From Streptomyces hygroscopicus subsp. hygroscopicus (GTDB lineage: Bacteria; Actinomycetota; Actinomycetes; Streptomycetales; Streptomycetaceae), in contig NZ_BBOX01000195.1 in the NCBI RefSeq assembly GCF_001553455.1, forward strand, positions 1 through 49,627: a DNA stretch of 49,627 nucleotides. The letters are read 5' to 3'. Position numbers and translations under genes: made by a program. The notes below the pieces were generated by a model. The model saw only the letters and a program-made list of their open reading frames with translations. It was not told where the DNA came from and searched no databases. Of the stretch, positions 16,974 to 24,700 are shown piece by piece. Position 1 is the stretch's first letter. Each line of letters opens with the position of its first letter.

Positions 16974-17840
16974 ATGAGCAAGACCCCCGTAACCGTTCTC
17001 GGACTCGGCGACATGGGCACCGCGCTGGCCCGCGCCCTGCTGGAGGGCGGACACCGGACGACGGTGTGGAACCGTACGGCCGCCAAGGCCGAGGCGCTCG
17101 CCGCCGAGGGCGCGCTGACCGCGGCCACGGCCGGCGAGGCCGTCGCGGCGAGCCGTCTGGTGGTGGTCTGCCTGCTGGACTACGACTCCGTCCGCCAGGT
17201 GCTGGGCCCCCTCGGGGAGGCCCTGGCCGGACGGACCGTCGTCAACCTCACCAACGGCACTCCACGGCAGGCCCGCGACCTCGCCGCACGGGCGGCCGGA
17301 CACGGCGCCGAGTACATCGACGGCGGCATCATGGCCGTCCCGCCGATGATCGGGACACCCGCCGCCTTCCTCCTCTACAGCGGCTCACCCGCCGCCTTCG
17401 CCGCCCACCGGTCCGTGCTGGACCTCTTCGGCGAGAGCCACCACCTCGGCGAGGACCACGGGCGTGCCCCGCTGTACGACCTCGCTCTGCTCAGCGCGAT
17501 GTACGGGATGTTCTCGGGCGTGCTGCACGCCTACGCCCTGGTGCGGTCGGACGGCGTCGCGGCGGGGGACGTCGCCCCGCTGCTGGGGCGCTGGCTGACC
17601 GCCATGTCCGGGGCCGTGGACGGCTACGCCCAGCGGATCGACTCCGGCGACCACGCCACCGGAGTGGTCTCGACCATCGCCATGCAGTCCGCCGCGTTCG
17701 GCAACTTCACCGGCTCCGCGCGGGACCAGGGCATCAGCCCCGAACTGATCGCCCCGATCGGCGCGCTCATGGCCCGCCGGGTGGCCGATGGCCACGGCCA
17801 TGAGGACCTCACGGGGCTGGTGGAACTGCTCACCGCGTAA
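16974..17840 (+). CDS. NAD(P)-binding oxidoreductase, imine reductase / 6PGDH-like
   Basis: The 288-residue protein begins with VTVLGLGDMG (Rossmann GxGxxG at 10-15) and TTVWNRTAAKAEAL, continues with LVVVCLLDYDSVRQVL and NLTNGTPRQAR, and has the all-helical C-terminal half of the beta-hydroxyacid dehydrogenase/imine reductase superfamily. NGTP at the place of the usual catalytic motif and the IMAVPPMIG segment match imine reductases, so NADPH-dependent reduction of a C=N or C=O bond is likely. The ATG at 16974 follows GGGAG. The divergent HxlR regulator and shared operator suggest induction by a toxic small molecule. Confidence 0.88.
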   Translation: MSKTPVTVLGLGDMGTALARALLEGGHRTTVWNRTAAKAEALAAEGALTAATAGEAVAASRLVVVCLLDYDSVRQVLGPLGEALAGRTVVNLTNGTPRQARDLAARAAGHGAEYIDGGIMAVPPMIGTPAAFLLYSGSPAAFAAHRSVLDLFGESHHLGEDHGRAPLYDLALLSAMYGMFSGVLHAYALVRSDGVAAGDVAPLLGRWLTAMSGAVDGYAQRIDSGDHATGVVSTIAMQSAAFGNFTGSARDQGISPELIAPIGALMARRVADGHGHEDLTGLVELLTA

Positions 17841-17882
17841 CGGCCCGGGGGCTTGCGGCCCGGACAGCACCGGCCCGAGCGG

Positions 17883-19136
17883 CTAGACGTGATGCTGGAG
17901 AACGGCCTCGCCGCAGTCGGGCAACCGGGGGCCGGGGTCGTCTCCGGCGGTGGGCTGATGGGGAATCGGACGGGGGAGCCGGAGCGAACGGCCGGGCGCG
18001 GGGGGCCCGTCGAGGCTGCCCGGCCCCTGGTGTCCCTCGTGTCCCTCGTGTCCCTCGTGTCCCTGGTGTGCCTCGTGCCGACCGGGCCCGCCGGGCCCCT
18101 CCGGAATCTCCGGTCCGCCACTGCCACCGCCGACGGCGGCAGCGCGCCCGTCGTGTCCCGGGGCGTCCGGCCCCTCGACCGCCGTGGCGGCGGCCTCGGC
18201 CCGCGCGGCGGGCCCGGCCCCGGTGGCCGCTTCGTCACCGACACCGGCACCGGCACCGGTCCCGGCCTTCGCCGCGGCCTCGGCTCCGGCCGTGGCCGTG
18301 GCCGCGGCCTCCGCCTCGACGTTGTGCACCGTCAGCATGACCAGACCGGTGCTCGCGACGAGGGCCGCCAGCAGGGCGAGCAGAGTTCCGGGTGTGCCGT
18401 GCCGGAAGTGCTCGCCCAGCGCGGCGAGTCCGACGGCGGTGGCGACGACCGGGTTGACGACGGTCGCCGTCGCCAGCGGCGAGGCCAGCCCGGCGCCCCG
18501 GTACGACGCCTGGGACAGCAGAACCCCGCTCGAGGCCAGCAGCCCGATCATGACCAGGCCGGGCAGGGCGTCCTGCCACGCGTCCCACGTCCACTCCACG
18601 GCCACGTTCTTGGTGAACACCGACGAGACACCGAAGGCCGCCCCCGCGGCCGTCGCCAGCAGCACACTGCGGATACCGGGTGCCCGCAGCAGGCGGGCCG
18701 CCCCCGCCAGCACCACGATCCCGGCGACCGTGACCACGATCAGCCAGAGGCCCTGCCGCTCGGTCAGCGCCTGGGCCCGCGAGGAACCGGTCAGCGAGAG
18801 CAGCCCGGCCAGCCCCACCGTCGCCAGCAGCGCGCCCCGCCAGCCGGACGCGCCGACCGGCCGGCGCACGAACACGGCCGCCATCGGCAGGGCGAAGACG
18901 ATCGTCAGGGCCCCCAGGGGTTGCACCACGCTCAGCGGGCCGTAGGCCAGGGCGATGACATGGAGGGCCGCGCCCGCCCCGTTGAGGGTCACCGCGGCCC
19001 ACCAACTCCCGCGCCGCAGCGGGGCGGACGCGAGGCGCGGCGTCGTTGCCGCGACATGCTCCTGGAGTATGGCTCCGGCGGCGTAGCAGACCGCGGAGGC
19101 CAGGGCCAGCAGCACAGACAGCGCGAGGGAGGTCAC
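17883..19136 (-). CDS. DMT/EamA-like permease with His-rich cytoplasmic tail
   Basis: The first ~285 residues of this 417-residue protein hold about nine to ten hydrophobic helices with the EamA/DMT pattern (PLGALTIVFALPMAA, VVNPVVATAVGLAALGEHF). The following 130 residues form a hydrophilic tail: an Ala/Gly/Thr-rich segment, then a run of Gly-His-Glu/Gln repeats with His every third residue (encoded by five 9-bp repeats at 18031-18075), then a Pro/Arg-rich end. Transported substrate is unknown; the tail could bind metal. GTG at 19136 follows AGGAGG. Its stop faces the oxidoreductase stop 42 bp away. Confidence 0.85.
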   Translation of the reverse strand: MTSLALSVLLALASAVCYAAGAILQEHVAATTPRLASAPLRRGSWWAAVTLNGAGAALHVIALAYGPLSVVQPLGALTIVFALPMAAVFVRRPVGASGWRGALLATVGLAGLLSLTGSSRAQALTERQGLWLIVVTVAGIVVLAGAARLLRAPGIRSVLLATAAGAAFGVSSVFTKNVAVEWTWDAWQDALPGLVMIGLLASSGVLLSQASYRGAGLASPLATATVVNPVVATAVGLAALGEHFRHGTPGTLLALLAALVASTGLVMLTVHNVEAEAAATATAGAEAAAKAGTGAGAGVGDEAATGAGPAARAEAAATAVEGPDAPGHDGRAAAVGGGSGGPEIPEGPGGPGRHEAHQGHEGHEGHEGHQGPGSLDGPPAPGRSLRLPRPIPHQPTAGDDPGPRLPDCGEAVLQHHV

Positions 19137-19233
19137 GTCGCGGCCTCCTGGGCCGATCGGTCGTCGTCCATGCCCTCATCCTTGACGGTGGGAGGTTCCC
19201 CCGTCGTCGTCCTTGAGCACAGACTTCCGCGTA

Positions 19234-20793
19234 CTACTTGCGTAGTAGGGACCTCCACCGATGGGGTGCCTTCGCGGCGGCCGTACGGGCCCGTTGGAGC
19301 AGTTCGTTCTGCGGTTCGGCGGGGCGGTAGACGGTCAGCGCCCCCGGCCACTTGTCGATGAGCAGTTCCTGCGCGGGGTCGGAAGCCACCTCTCCGTCAT
19401 AGGCGCGGCAGTCCACGTCGTGCAGGCCCGACAGGCGGAGTTGGGGCATGCGACGCGTCGTGTAGACATGTGACCGCCCGAGGGTGCCGGTGAGCGCCGA
19501 GATCAGCAGCCGGGTACGGGCCAGCCGCTCCTCGCCGTCGATCGCCCGCACGTCGAGCAGCCCGTCGTCGAGCTGCTGGCGGTAGGCGGGCGCGAAACCC
19601 TCGGGGGAGTACACGCCGTTGCCGACGAACAGCATCCACAGCCGCCGGGGCTGCCCGTTGACCCGGATCTCCATGGGGCTCGCGGTGCGCAGCACCCGGG
19701 CGAGCGCGACGGCGGCCGCGGGCCACTTGCCGAGCCGGCCCTCCAGGCTCTCCCGGATCCGCACCAGCTCCGGGTAGACGCCGAGGCTGAAGGTGTTGAC
19801 GAACTGGCTCGTCTCGCCGCCTCCGGCGAGCGGGGTGGCACGGCCGAGGTCCACCGCCACGGCGTCCCCCTCGGTCACGGCGTGCGCGGTGTCCTCGAAG
19901 GCCGGTACGCCGACGTCCAGCGCGAAGTGGTCGAGGGTGCCGCCGGGGAACACGGCGAGCGGCAGCCCGCGTTCGGCCGCGATCGTCGCCGCCGCGTTGA
20001 CGCTGCCGTCCCCGCCGCAGATGCCCAGCGCCCCGGCTCGCTCCGCGGCGCGCAGGGCGGCCTGCTGGAGCCGGTCCATGAAGTCGTCGTCGGGCCCGCA
20101 CTCCAGGATCTCCGCGGCGGGCAGCAGCACCCGCAGCTGCTCTGCGACCGTGAAACCGCCGGCTGGAGTGGCCGTGCCGGCCCGCTGGTTGACCAGGACC
20201 ACCAGTCCCTCGCCCTTGGGCAGGGCGGGCGCCGAGATGCGCGGCCGGGCCTGCGCCGGGACTTCGGGGCGCGGCGGCCAGTAGCGGCAGGTCAGCACGG
20301 CCGCGCCGACGCCGAGCGCGACACCGGCCAGCACATCGCTGGGGTAGTGCACGCCCACGTACACCCGGGAGGCGGCCACCGCGGCGGCGAGCGGGGCGAT
20401 CAGCAGGCCGTACCGCGAGGACTCCAGGGCCACCCCGGTGACGAACGCGGCGGCGGACGCCGAGTGCCCGGAGGGGAAGGAACTGGTCCACGGCTGCCGG
20501 CGCAGCCGGCGCACCAGGGGCACCGCGTCCAGCACCGGGCGCTGACGTTCCACGGTCCACTTGACCACGACGTTCGACACGAGCGAGGCGGCGGCGAGCG
20601 AGCCGACCCCGCGCAGCGCGGCCCGCCGCGCGGTGCGGCCGCCGACCGTCGCGAGGACTCCGGCCGTGCCGAACCAGAGCCGGCCGTGGTCGGCCGCCCG
20701 GCTGAGCCGGGGCAGCAGCGGATGGGCGCCGCGGAGCCGGCTGGCCGCGACCCGTGCGAACAGCCGGCGGTCGAAGTCACTGATGCGTCTCAT
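19234..20793 (-). CDS. PAP2 phosphatase / diacylglycerol kinase fusion
   Basis: The 519-residue two-domain protein combines an N-terminal PAP2 domain and a C-terminal DAGK catalytic domain. PAP2 motifs are K78-x6-RP (KWTVERQRP), PSGH at 107-110 and SR-x5-H-x3-D ending at Asp153 (SRVYVGVHYPSD); several hydrophobic helices place it in the membrane. The kinase part starts at about residue 195 with LVVLVNQRAGT and has GICGGDGS (GGDGS at 260-264) and VFPGGTLDHFA. It probably dephosphorylates and phosphorylates lipids (phosphatidate or undecaprenyl-type substrates). The start is ATG at 20793, without a clear ribosome site. Such fusions are known in Streptomyces. Confidence 0.92.
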   Translation of the reverse strand: MRRISDFDRRLFARVAASRLRGAHPLLPRLSRAADHGRLWFGTAGVLATVGGRTARRAALRGVGSLAAASLVSNVVVKWTVERQRPVLDAVPLVRRLRRQPWTSSFPSGHSASAAAFVTGVALESSRYGLLIAPLAAAVAASRVYVGVHYPSDVLAGVALGVGAAVLTCRYWPPRPEVPAQARPRISAPALPKGEGLVVLVNQRAGTATPAGGFTVAEQLRVLLPAAEILECGPDDDFMDRLQQAALRAAERAGALGICGGDGSVNAAATIAAERGLPLAVFPGGTLDHFALDVGVPAFEDTAHAVTEGDAVAVDLGRATPLAGGGETSQFVNTFSLGVYPELVRIRESLEGRLGKWPAAAVALARVLRTASPMEIRVNGQPRRLWMLFVGNGVYSPEGFAPAYRQQLDDGLLDVRAIDGEERLARTRLLISALTGTLGRSHVYTTRRMPQLRLSGLHDVDCRAYDGEVASDPAQELLIDKWPGALTVYRPAEPQNELLQRARTAAAKAPHRWRSLLRK

Positions 20794-20829
20794 GCGTGAT
20801 GGGTATCCCGGAACCCGGGCCGGCACGCC

Positions 20830-21250
20830 TGATCGGCGCGCGACCGGGTCCGGTGACCGGGTCCTGCGGCCGGGTCGGCGAGCGGGGCCCGTGACCGGGT
20901 CCTGCGGCCGGGGCGCCGACCGGGTCCTGCGGCCGGGGCGCCGACCGCGTCCCGCGTCCGGGTCGCCGAGCGGGTCTCGCGTCCGGGTTGCCGACCGGGT
21001 CCCGTGGCCGCGTCCCGCGACCGGGCCGCCGAGCCGGTCACGCGACCGGGCCGGTGACGGCCGGGTCCTATGACCGGGCCGCCGACCGGGTCCCACGTCC
21101 GGGTCGCCGACCGCGTCCCGTGACCGGGCCCCGTGACCGGGGCGCCGAGCGGGTCTCGCGACCGGGCCGCCGACCGCGTCCCGTGAACCGGGCCCGCGAC
21201 CGGGTCCCCCGGTCGGGCCCCCGACCGGGCCGCCGACCGGGCCGTGCGGG
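20830..21250. repeat. 25-bp degenerate tandem repeat array
   Basis: Successive CGCCGACCGGGTCC-like units start at 20914, 20939, 20964 and 20989, an exact 25-bp period, and more degenerate copies continue on both sides to about 21250. Because 25 is not a multiple of three, the open frames that run through it are by-products of GC content rather than genes. It fills most of the gap between the PAP2/DAGK gene and the peptide locus. Confidence 0.75.
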
Positions 21251-21296
21251 CGCATCCGCGCCGCCCCGGATGCGCTCCGGGCACCAGTCTCCGGCC

Positions 21297-21378
21297 GGGC
21301 CCCTGGCCCTTCGCGCCGGGATCGTCCCGACCGCGCCGGGCCCCTGGCCCTTCGCGCCGGGGGCCGTCCCGACCGCGC
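21297..21378. repeat. 41-bp direct duplication
   Basis: GGGCCCCTGGCCCTTCGCGC begins at 21297 and again at 21338; the two 41-bp units differ at only a few positions (ATC versus GGC in the middle). It directly follows the 25-bp array and precedes the promoter region of the peptide gene. Confidence 0.75.
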
Positions 21379-21534
21379 CGTGGACCGCCCCGTTCCACCC
21401 ATTGAGACGAGTTCGGTGGGGCTCGTGCGTCCCAGCTCAGCACGGGTGTCCGCCCGTCATCAACGGGAGTGGAACGCGGTCCCGTCGGCTCTCCGTTGTC
21501 CACTCCATGAGAATCGGCGCGCGGAGCGTTCGGG

Positions 21535-21547
21535 TGCTGGTTAACCT
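21535..21547 (+). promoter_or_regulatory. GGTTAACC palindrome overlapping a -10-like element
   Basis: The palindrome GGTTAACC spans 21539-21546 and overlaps TAACCT (21542-21547), a possible -10 element 40 bp upstream of the peptide gene. A related CTTAACCAGCC sits at 22026-22036 upstream of the XRE regulator, in inverted orientation. The shared TTAACCAGC core makes both candidate sites for that regulator. Confidence 0.35.
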
Positions 21548-21586
21548 GACGACAGATCCGGTTCAGCCGACACGAGGGAGTCTGCG

Positions 21587-21757
21587 GTGACCCCCGAACA
21601 AACACAGAGCGACGACGCGCACGCCGATAACAGCGGGCGGTTCACGCAGGCCACGGAGGTGGGCAGTCTGGAGGCGTGGGCGCGTGCCGCGCCGATCCGC
21701 CTCGCCGGTTACGAGGACGACCTCGCCGAACCGCACATCCTCCAGAGCGTGGACTGA
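21587..21757 (+). CDS. 56-residue peptide of unknown function (possible signal or RiPP precursor)
   Basis: A short frame from GTG (21587) to TGA (21755-21757), preceded by GAGGGAG seven bases upstream, encodes 56 residues. Of the 56 codons, 48 end in G or C, as expected for a real gene here. The N-terminal part is polar (TPEQTQSDDAHADNSG), the middle reads ATEVGSLEAWARAAPIRL and the end is AGYEDDLAEPHILQSVD. There is no Cys, no membrane helix and no export signal. A 14-bp palindrome follows the stop by six bases. It is the first forward gene before an XRE regulator, an ImmA/IrrE protease, a seven-helix protein and a P450. I do not recognise the peptide. It could be a protease-processed signal, a modified peptide precursor or a small regulator. 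Confidence 0.7.
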   Translation: MTPEQTQSDDAHADNSGRFTQATEVGSLEAWARAAPIRLAGYEDDLAEPHILQSVD

Positions 21758-22078
21758 AGGCCCCGGCGCATGCGCCGAGAGTGACGGAAGACCGGGTTCC
21801 GGTGTCCCGGACGCTGGCAGCAAGCGGACATCCGGGCCGTCGGGCGGTCGCCTCCCTCGACCTGTGGATCACTCTCCCGGTCCGATTACCAACTGGTAGT
21901 TAAGTCGCCCGCCCCGGGCTCGCCGAGTCGCCCGCCCCCGCGGCCCGGGCCTGGGCCGGTCGGCTCGCGAAGGGCTGGTCGCCTCGCGACGGACATGACA
22001 GGATGCATCGCGCGGCGTCGTCCGCCTTAACCAGCCGTGAGGATGTTCGAGCCCGGGTGCAGCCGTGAGGGGGCGCAG
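21758..22078. other. Gap between peptide gene and XRE regulator
   Basis: It holds a 14-bp palindrome CGGCGCATGCGCCG (21764-21777) just after the peptide stop, possibly a weak terminator; an inverted repeat TACCA/TGGTA (21887-21891, 21894-21898) followed by GTTAAG; and CTTAACCAGCC at 22026-22036. The latter two resemble the GGTTAACC site ahead of the peptide gene. No further gene is supported. Confidence 0.5.
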
Positions 22079-22639
22079 ATGGCAGTGGGTGCCGACAGGT
22101 CACCGGACGCCGCCGGCAGCCCGCTGGCGAAGCGGCTCAACTACCTGTTCACCACCATGCACCCGCCGGGCGCGCCGTACACCAACGCACATGTCGCCGA
22201 GGAGATCAGCGGCAGCGACGAGTACGGCGGGGTGAGCCTGACCGAGCAGTATCTTTCGATGCTGCGCAACGGCAAGCGCACCAATCCCAGCCCGGACGTG
22301 CTGCGGGCGCTCGCCAAGTTCTTCGCCGTACCCGTCGGTTATCTGCTGGGGGATCTGTCGCCCTCGCAGGCCGAGCGGGTCGAGGAGGAGGTACGGTTCC
22401 TCGTCGCGATGCGCGACAAGCGGGTCCGCAGCATCGCGCTGCGCTCCGTGGGCCTCCCGCCCGAGGTCCAGGACAGCCTCACCACGATCATCTCCCAGTT
22501 CCGGCGGCAGATGAACCTTCCGCCGGAACCGCCCGAGCCGCCGGAACCGCCCAAACCGCCCGAGCCCGGTCCGGACGGCGCCGGGGAGGCGGACGGTTCG
22601 GGCGAGCCGGACGGCGGGGCGACACATGGCCGGCGGTGA
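22079..22639 (+). CDS. XRE-type regulator with Pro-rich tail
   Basis: The 186-residue protein has an N-terminal helix-turn-helix region: SPLAKRLNYLFTTMHPP, AHVAEEI, TEQYLSMLRNGKRTNPSPDVLRALAKFFAVPVGYLLGD. A middle segment with EEEVRFLVAMRDKRVRSIALRSVGLPPEVQDSL may be a dimerisation region. The end is PEPPEPPEPPKPPEPGP followed by acidic Gly-rich sequence. The start is ATG 22079 because GAGGGGG lies five bases upstream; a GTG at 22037 gives a poorer extension. Its 3' end overlaps the ImmA/IrrE gene by 14 bp. XRE regulators next to ImmA/IrrE proteases are often cleaved by them (ImmA-ImmR, IrrE-DdrO), which is the best guide to its control. Confidence 0.92.
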   Translation: MAVGADRSPDAAGSPLAKRLNYLFTTMHPPGAPYTNAHVAEEISGSDEYGGVSLTEQYLSMLRNGKRTNPSPDVLRALAKFFAVPVGYLLGDLSPSQAERVEEEVRFLVAMRDKRVRSIALRSVGLPPEVQDSLTTIISQFRRQMNLPPEPPEPPEPPKPPEPGPDGAGEADGSGEPDGGATHGRR

Positions 22640-23333
22640 CCCGGCGGAGCAGCTGTTCTCCACCTGGCGGCGGACCGGATACGAGGGTGGTACGGGTATG
22701 CGAGTGGGCCGGATGCGGCGACGGTGCAAGCAGCTCATCAAGGAACTCGGGGTGCCCGCCTCGACCGACCTGCCCGGACTGTGCGACATCGTCGCCCGCC
22801 GCGTCGGCCGCCCCGTCCACATGGTGGCGATGAGCCTGGGGGGTGTGGTCTCGGGCATGACCGCCTCCACCGACGAGGACTACTGGATCTTCTACGAGGT
22901 CAGGACGTCCCCCTGGCACCAGATCCATATCGTGCTGCATGAAATCGGCCATTTGCTGCTCGGGCACGAGCAGGACCCGGCGGTCACCGAGGACGCGCTG
23001 CGGATGTGGACGCCGTCGGTCGACGTGACCACCGCAATGCGCCGGCTGGGGATGACCCCGGACTTCGCCCGCCACCACTGCTACGACAACCTCGCCGAGC
23101 GCGAGACCGAGGTGCTGGGCACGCTGCTGATGGAGCATGTGGTGCCGGCCTCGCCGGACCACGGGCTGCCGCTCCAGGGCCGGGCGGCCGAACTCGCCGC
23201 GGCCCTCGGCCCGGCACTGCGCCATGTGCGCACCGGCAGCACCGGCACCGTAGGCAGCACCGGCAGCACCGGCACCACCGGCCGCGCCGACGGCGGCTTA
23301 CCCGGTGAACGGGGCGGTGACACCGGTGTTTGA
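22626..23333 (+). CDS. ImmA/IrrE-family zinc metalloprotease
   Basis: The 235-residue protein has the zinc-protease motif LHEIGHLLLGH with His105-Glu106-x2-His109 and a downstream AERETEVLGTLLME helix whose Glu residues supply the third ligand, as in ImmA/IrrE (COG2856). The Thr/Gly/Ser-rich end (STGTVGSTGSTGTTG) is low complexity. The start at 22626 overlaps the XRE gene by 14 bp; an alternative ATG at 22698 with GAGGGTGG upstream would give 211 residues and keep the whole domain. Role inferred from family: cleaving or inactivating the XRE partner on a signal. It is the middle gene of an XRE-protease-membrane protein unit with overlaps on both sides. Confidence 0.9.
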   Translation: MAGGDPAEQLFSTWRRTGYEGGTGMRVGRMRRRCKQLIKELGVPASTDLPGLCDIVARRVGRPVHMVAMSLGGVVSGMTASTDEDYWIFYEVRTSPWHQIHIVLHEIGHLLLGHEQDPAVTEDALRMWTPSVDVTTAMRRLGMTPDFARHHCYDNLAERETEVLGTLLMEHVVPASPDHGLPLQGRAAELAAALGPALRHVRTGSTGTVGSTGSTGTTGRADGGLPGERGGDTGV

Positions 23334-24510
23334 CCTTGTGTATCTGTGTTTCGGTGCCGCCGCCTGGACGATGGCCGGATACAAGGCCCGTGCCTGGTTC
23401 CGCGACCGTGCCAACGCCGATCTGGGCCTGGCCTGTGTGATGACCGCGGCCGTGGCGAACGTGTTCCTGCTCTCCGCGCCCAGCGTCTACCGCTGGTTCG
23501 ACGGCCTGGTGGGCGTCGCCAACCTCGCCATGGTCTTCCTCTACTCCTCCGTCGTGGTGTTCGCCACCGGCGCCCTGGTGCTGCTGCTGCGCTGGACGGG
23601 GTCGGCGAAGCGGTCCGGCGCGGTGGTCGCCGCCGTGGCCGTGGCGTGGACCGTGGCGGTCGTCGGCTTCGCGGTCGGCCGCCCGGACGCCGTGGAGCAC
23701 CCCCGCGACTTCAGCACCGCCTACGCCGACGCCCCCGGAGTGGTCCTCTTCCTGGTGCTCTATCTGGCCATTTTCGGGGCCGGTCTGGCGGGTCTCGGCG
23801 TCCTGTGCCCGCGCTATGCGGCCAGCCTGGGCGGCTCATGGCTGGCCCGGGGGCTGCGGGTGCTCGCCGCCGGATGCTGGCTGGGACTGGCGTACTGCGC
23901 CTGCAAGCTGATCGGTTTTGTTTTCTCCTGGGCGGGCCGTGAGCTGTACTGGCTCTCCAACGGTGTGGCCCCGCTGACCGCCTCTGTCGCGGCGCTCCTG
24001 GTGCTGGCCGGGTTCGCGATCCCCGCCGTGGGGCCCCGGGCCTCCGCCTGGCGGCGCTTCCGGCGGCTGCGGCCGCTGTGGCGCGAGGTCACCGCGCAGG
24101 CCCCCGAGGTGTCCATGGGGCACTCCCGCTGGACCGGCTGGTGGCCCTTCGCGGACCTGGAGTGGCGGGCCAACCGTCAGATGGCGGAGATCCGCGACGT
24201 GCAGCGCGGCATCCGGCGTCATGTGGAGGCCCGCGTCCTGGAGATCGCCCGTGTCAAGGGCGGCGCGGCCCGACTCGACGATTGGCAACTTGCTGCCGTA
24301 GCGGAAGCGGCGGCGCTCAGACGCGGTTTGCTGAACCGAGCAGACGGACGTGTGCCGCGGTCCGCGGCGGACAGCGTGGTGATGACGACGGGGGCCGAAG
24401 TGGTGGAGGAGCACGAGCATCTGGCCCGGGTCGCCGACGTCTACCACCAGCCGCTGGTGGACGAGGTGCTGGCGGTACTGAGGGAGGAGACCGCCGCCGA
24501 GCGGCGGTGA
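23305..24510 (+). CDS. Seven-helix membrane protein (MAB_1171c-like)
   Basis: The 401-residue protein has seven hydrophobic helices (about residues 8-24, 38-55, 67-92, 104-125, 145-168, 183-208 and 218-240) and then a 160-residue charged cytoplasmic domain with WREVTAQAPEV, WRANRQMAEIRDVQRGIRR and REETAAERR. It matches the MAB_1171c group, named a putative transporter, which recurs beside XRE and ImmA/IrrE genes in Streptomyces. A seven-helix core plus soluble tail also looks like a receptor. The GTG at 23305 overlaps the protease gene by 29 bp; GTGs at 23317 and 23326 are alternatives. No catalytic motif is seen. I infer that it senses or moves a peptide or small signal. Confidence 0.82.
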   Translation: MNGAVTPVFDLVYLCFGAAAWTMAGYKARAWFRDRANADLGLACVMTAAVANVFLLSAPSVYRWFDGLVGVANLAMVFLYSSVVVFATGALVLLLRWTGSAKRSGAVVAAVAVAWTVAVVGFAVGRPDAVEHPRDFSTAYADAPGVVLFLVLYLAIFGAGLAGLGVLCPRYAASLGGSWLARGLRVLAAGCWLGLAYCACKLIGFVFSWAGRELYWLSNGVAPLTASVAALLVLAGFAIPAVGPRASAWRRFRRLRPLWREVTAQAPEVSMGHSRWTGWWPFADLEWRANRQMAEIRDVQRGIRRHVEARVLEIARVKGGAARLDDWQLAAVAEAAALRRGLLNRADGRVPRSAADSVVMTTGAEVVEEHEHLARVADVYHQPLVDEVLAVLREETAAERR

Positions 24511-24567
24511 ACGGGGGGGATCACAGACGAGGTGGCCCTGGACGGGGGTCGGGGCCGCCCGTGGCAC

Positions 24568-24603
24568 AGGCGGCGCCGGGGAGATTCAGTCCCGGCGCCG
24601 CCT
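24568..24603. terminator. Strong hairpin between membrane protein and P450 genes
   Basis: A perfect 13-bp stem (AGGCGGCGCCGGG at 24568-24580 with its complement at 24591-24603) encloses a 10-base loop. No T-run follows, as is common for Streptomyces terminators. It separates the P450 gene from the upstream unit, so the two are probably transcribed separately. Confidence 0.7.
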
Positions 24604-24686
24604 CCCGGCCACCACGCACAGCCACGTCACATCGCCCGGACGGGCCGGAATGTTCCGCCCGTCCAGGCCCCGGGGACACCACCGCC

Positions 24687-24700
24687 TAGAGTCGGGATCC
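24687..24700 (+). promoter_or_regulatory. Likely -10 element of a leaderless P450 transcript
   Basis: TAGAGT at 24687-24692 lies eight bases before the ATG at 24701, the usual distance between a -10 element and the transcription start. No ribosome site precedes the ATG, which fits a leaderless mRNA. No convincing -35 element is visible. Confidence 0.4.

Noticed and set aside
20830..21250. Regular array as a CRISPR
   Set aside because: Units are contiguous and degenerate with no unique spacers, and no cas genes are present.
20860..21402. Long open frames through the 25-bp array on both strands, including an N-terminal extension of the PAP2/DAGK gene
   Set aside because: A 25-bp period shifts frame each unit, so a protein would not keep a repeat; the frames are open only because stop codons are rare at this GC content.
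21563..21823. Reverse-strand frame opposite the 56-residue peptide gene
   Set aside because: No ribosome site and no family resemblance; the forward frame has better codon use and a clear GAGGGAG.
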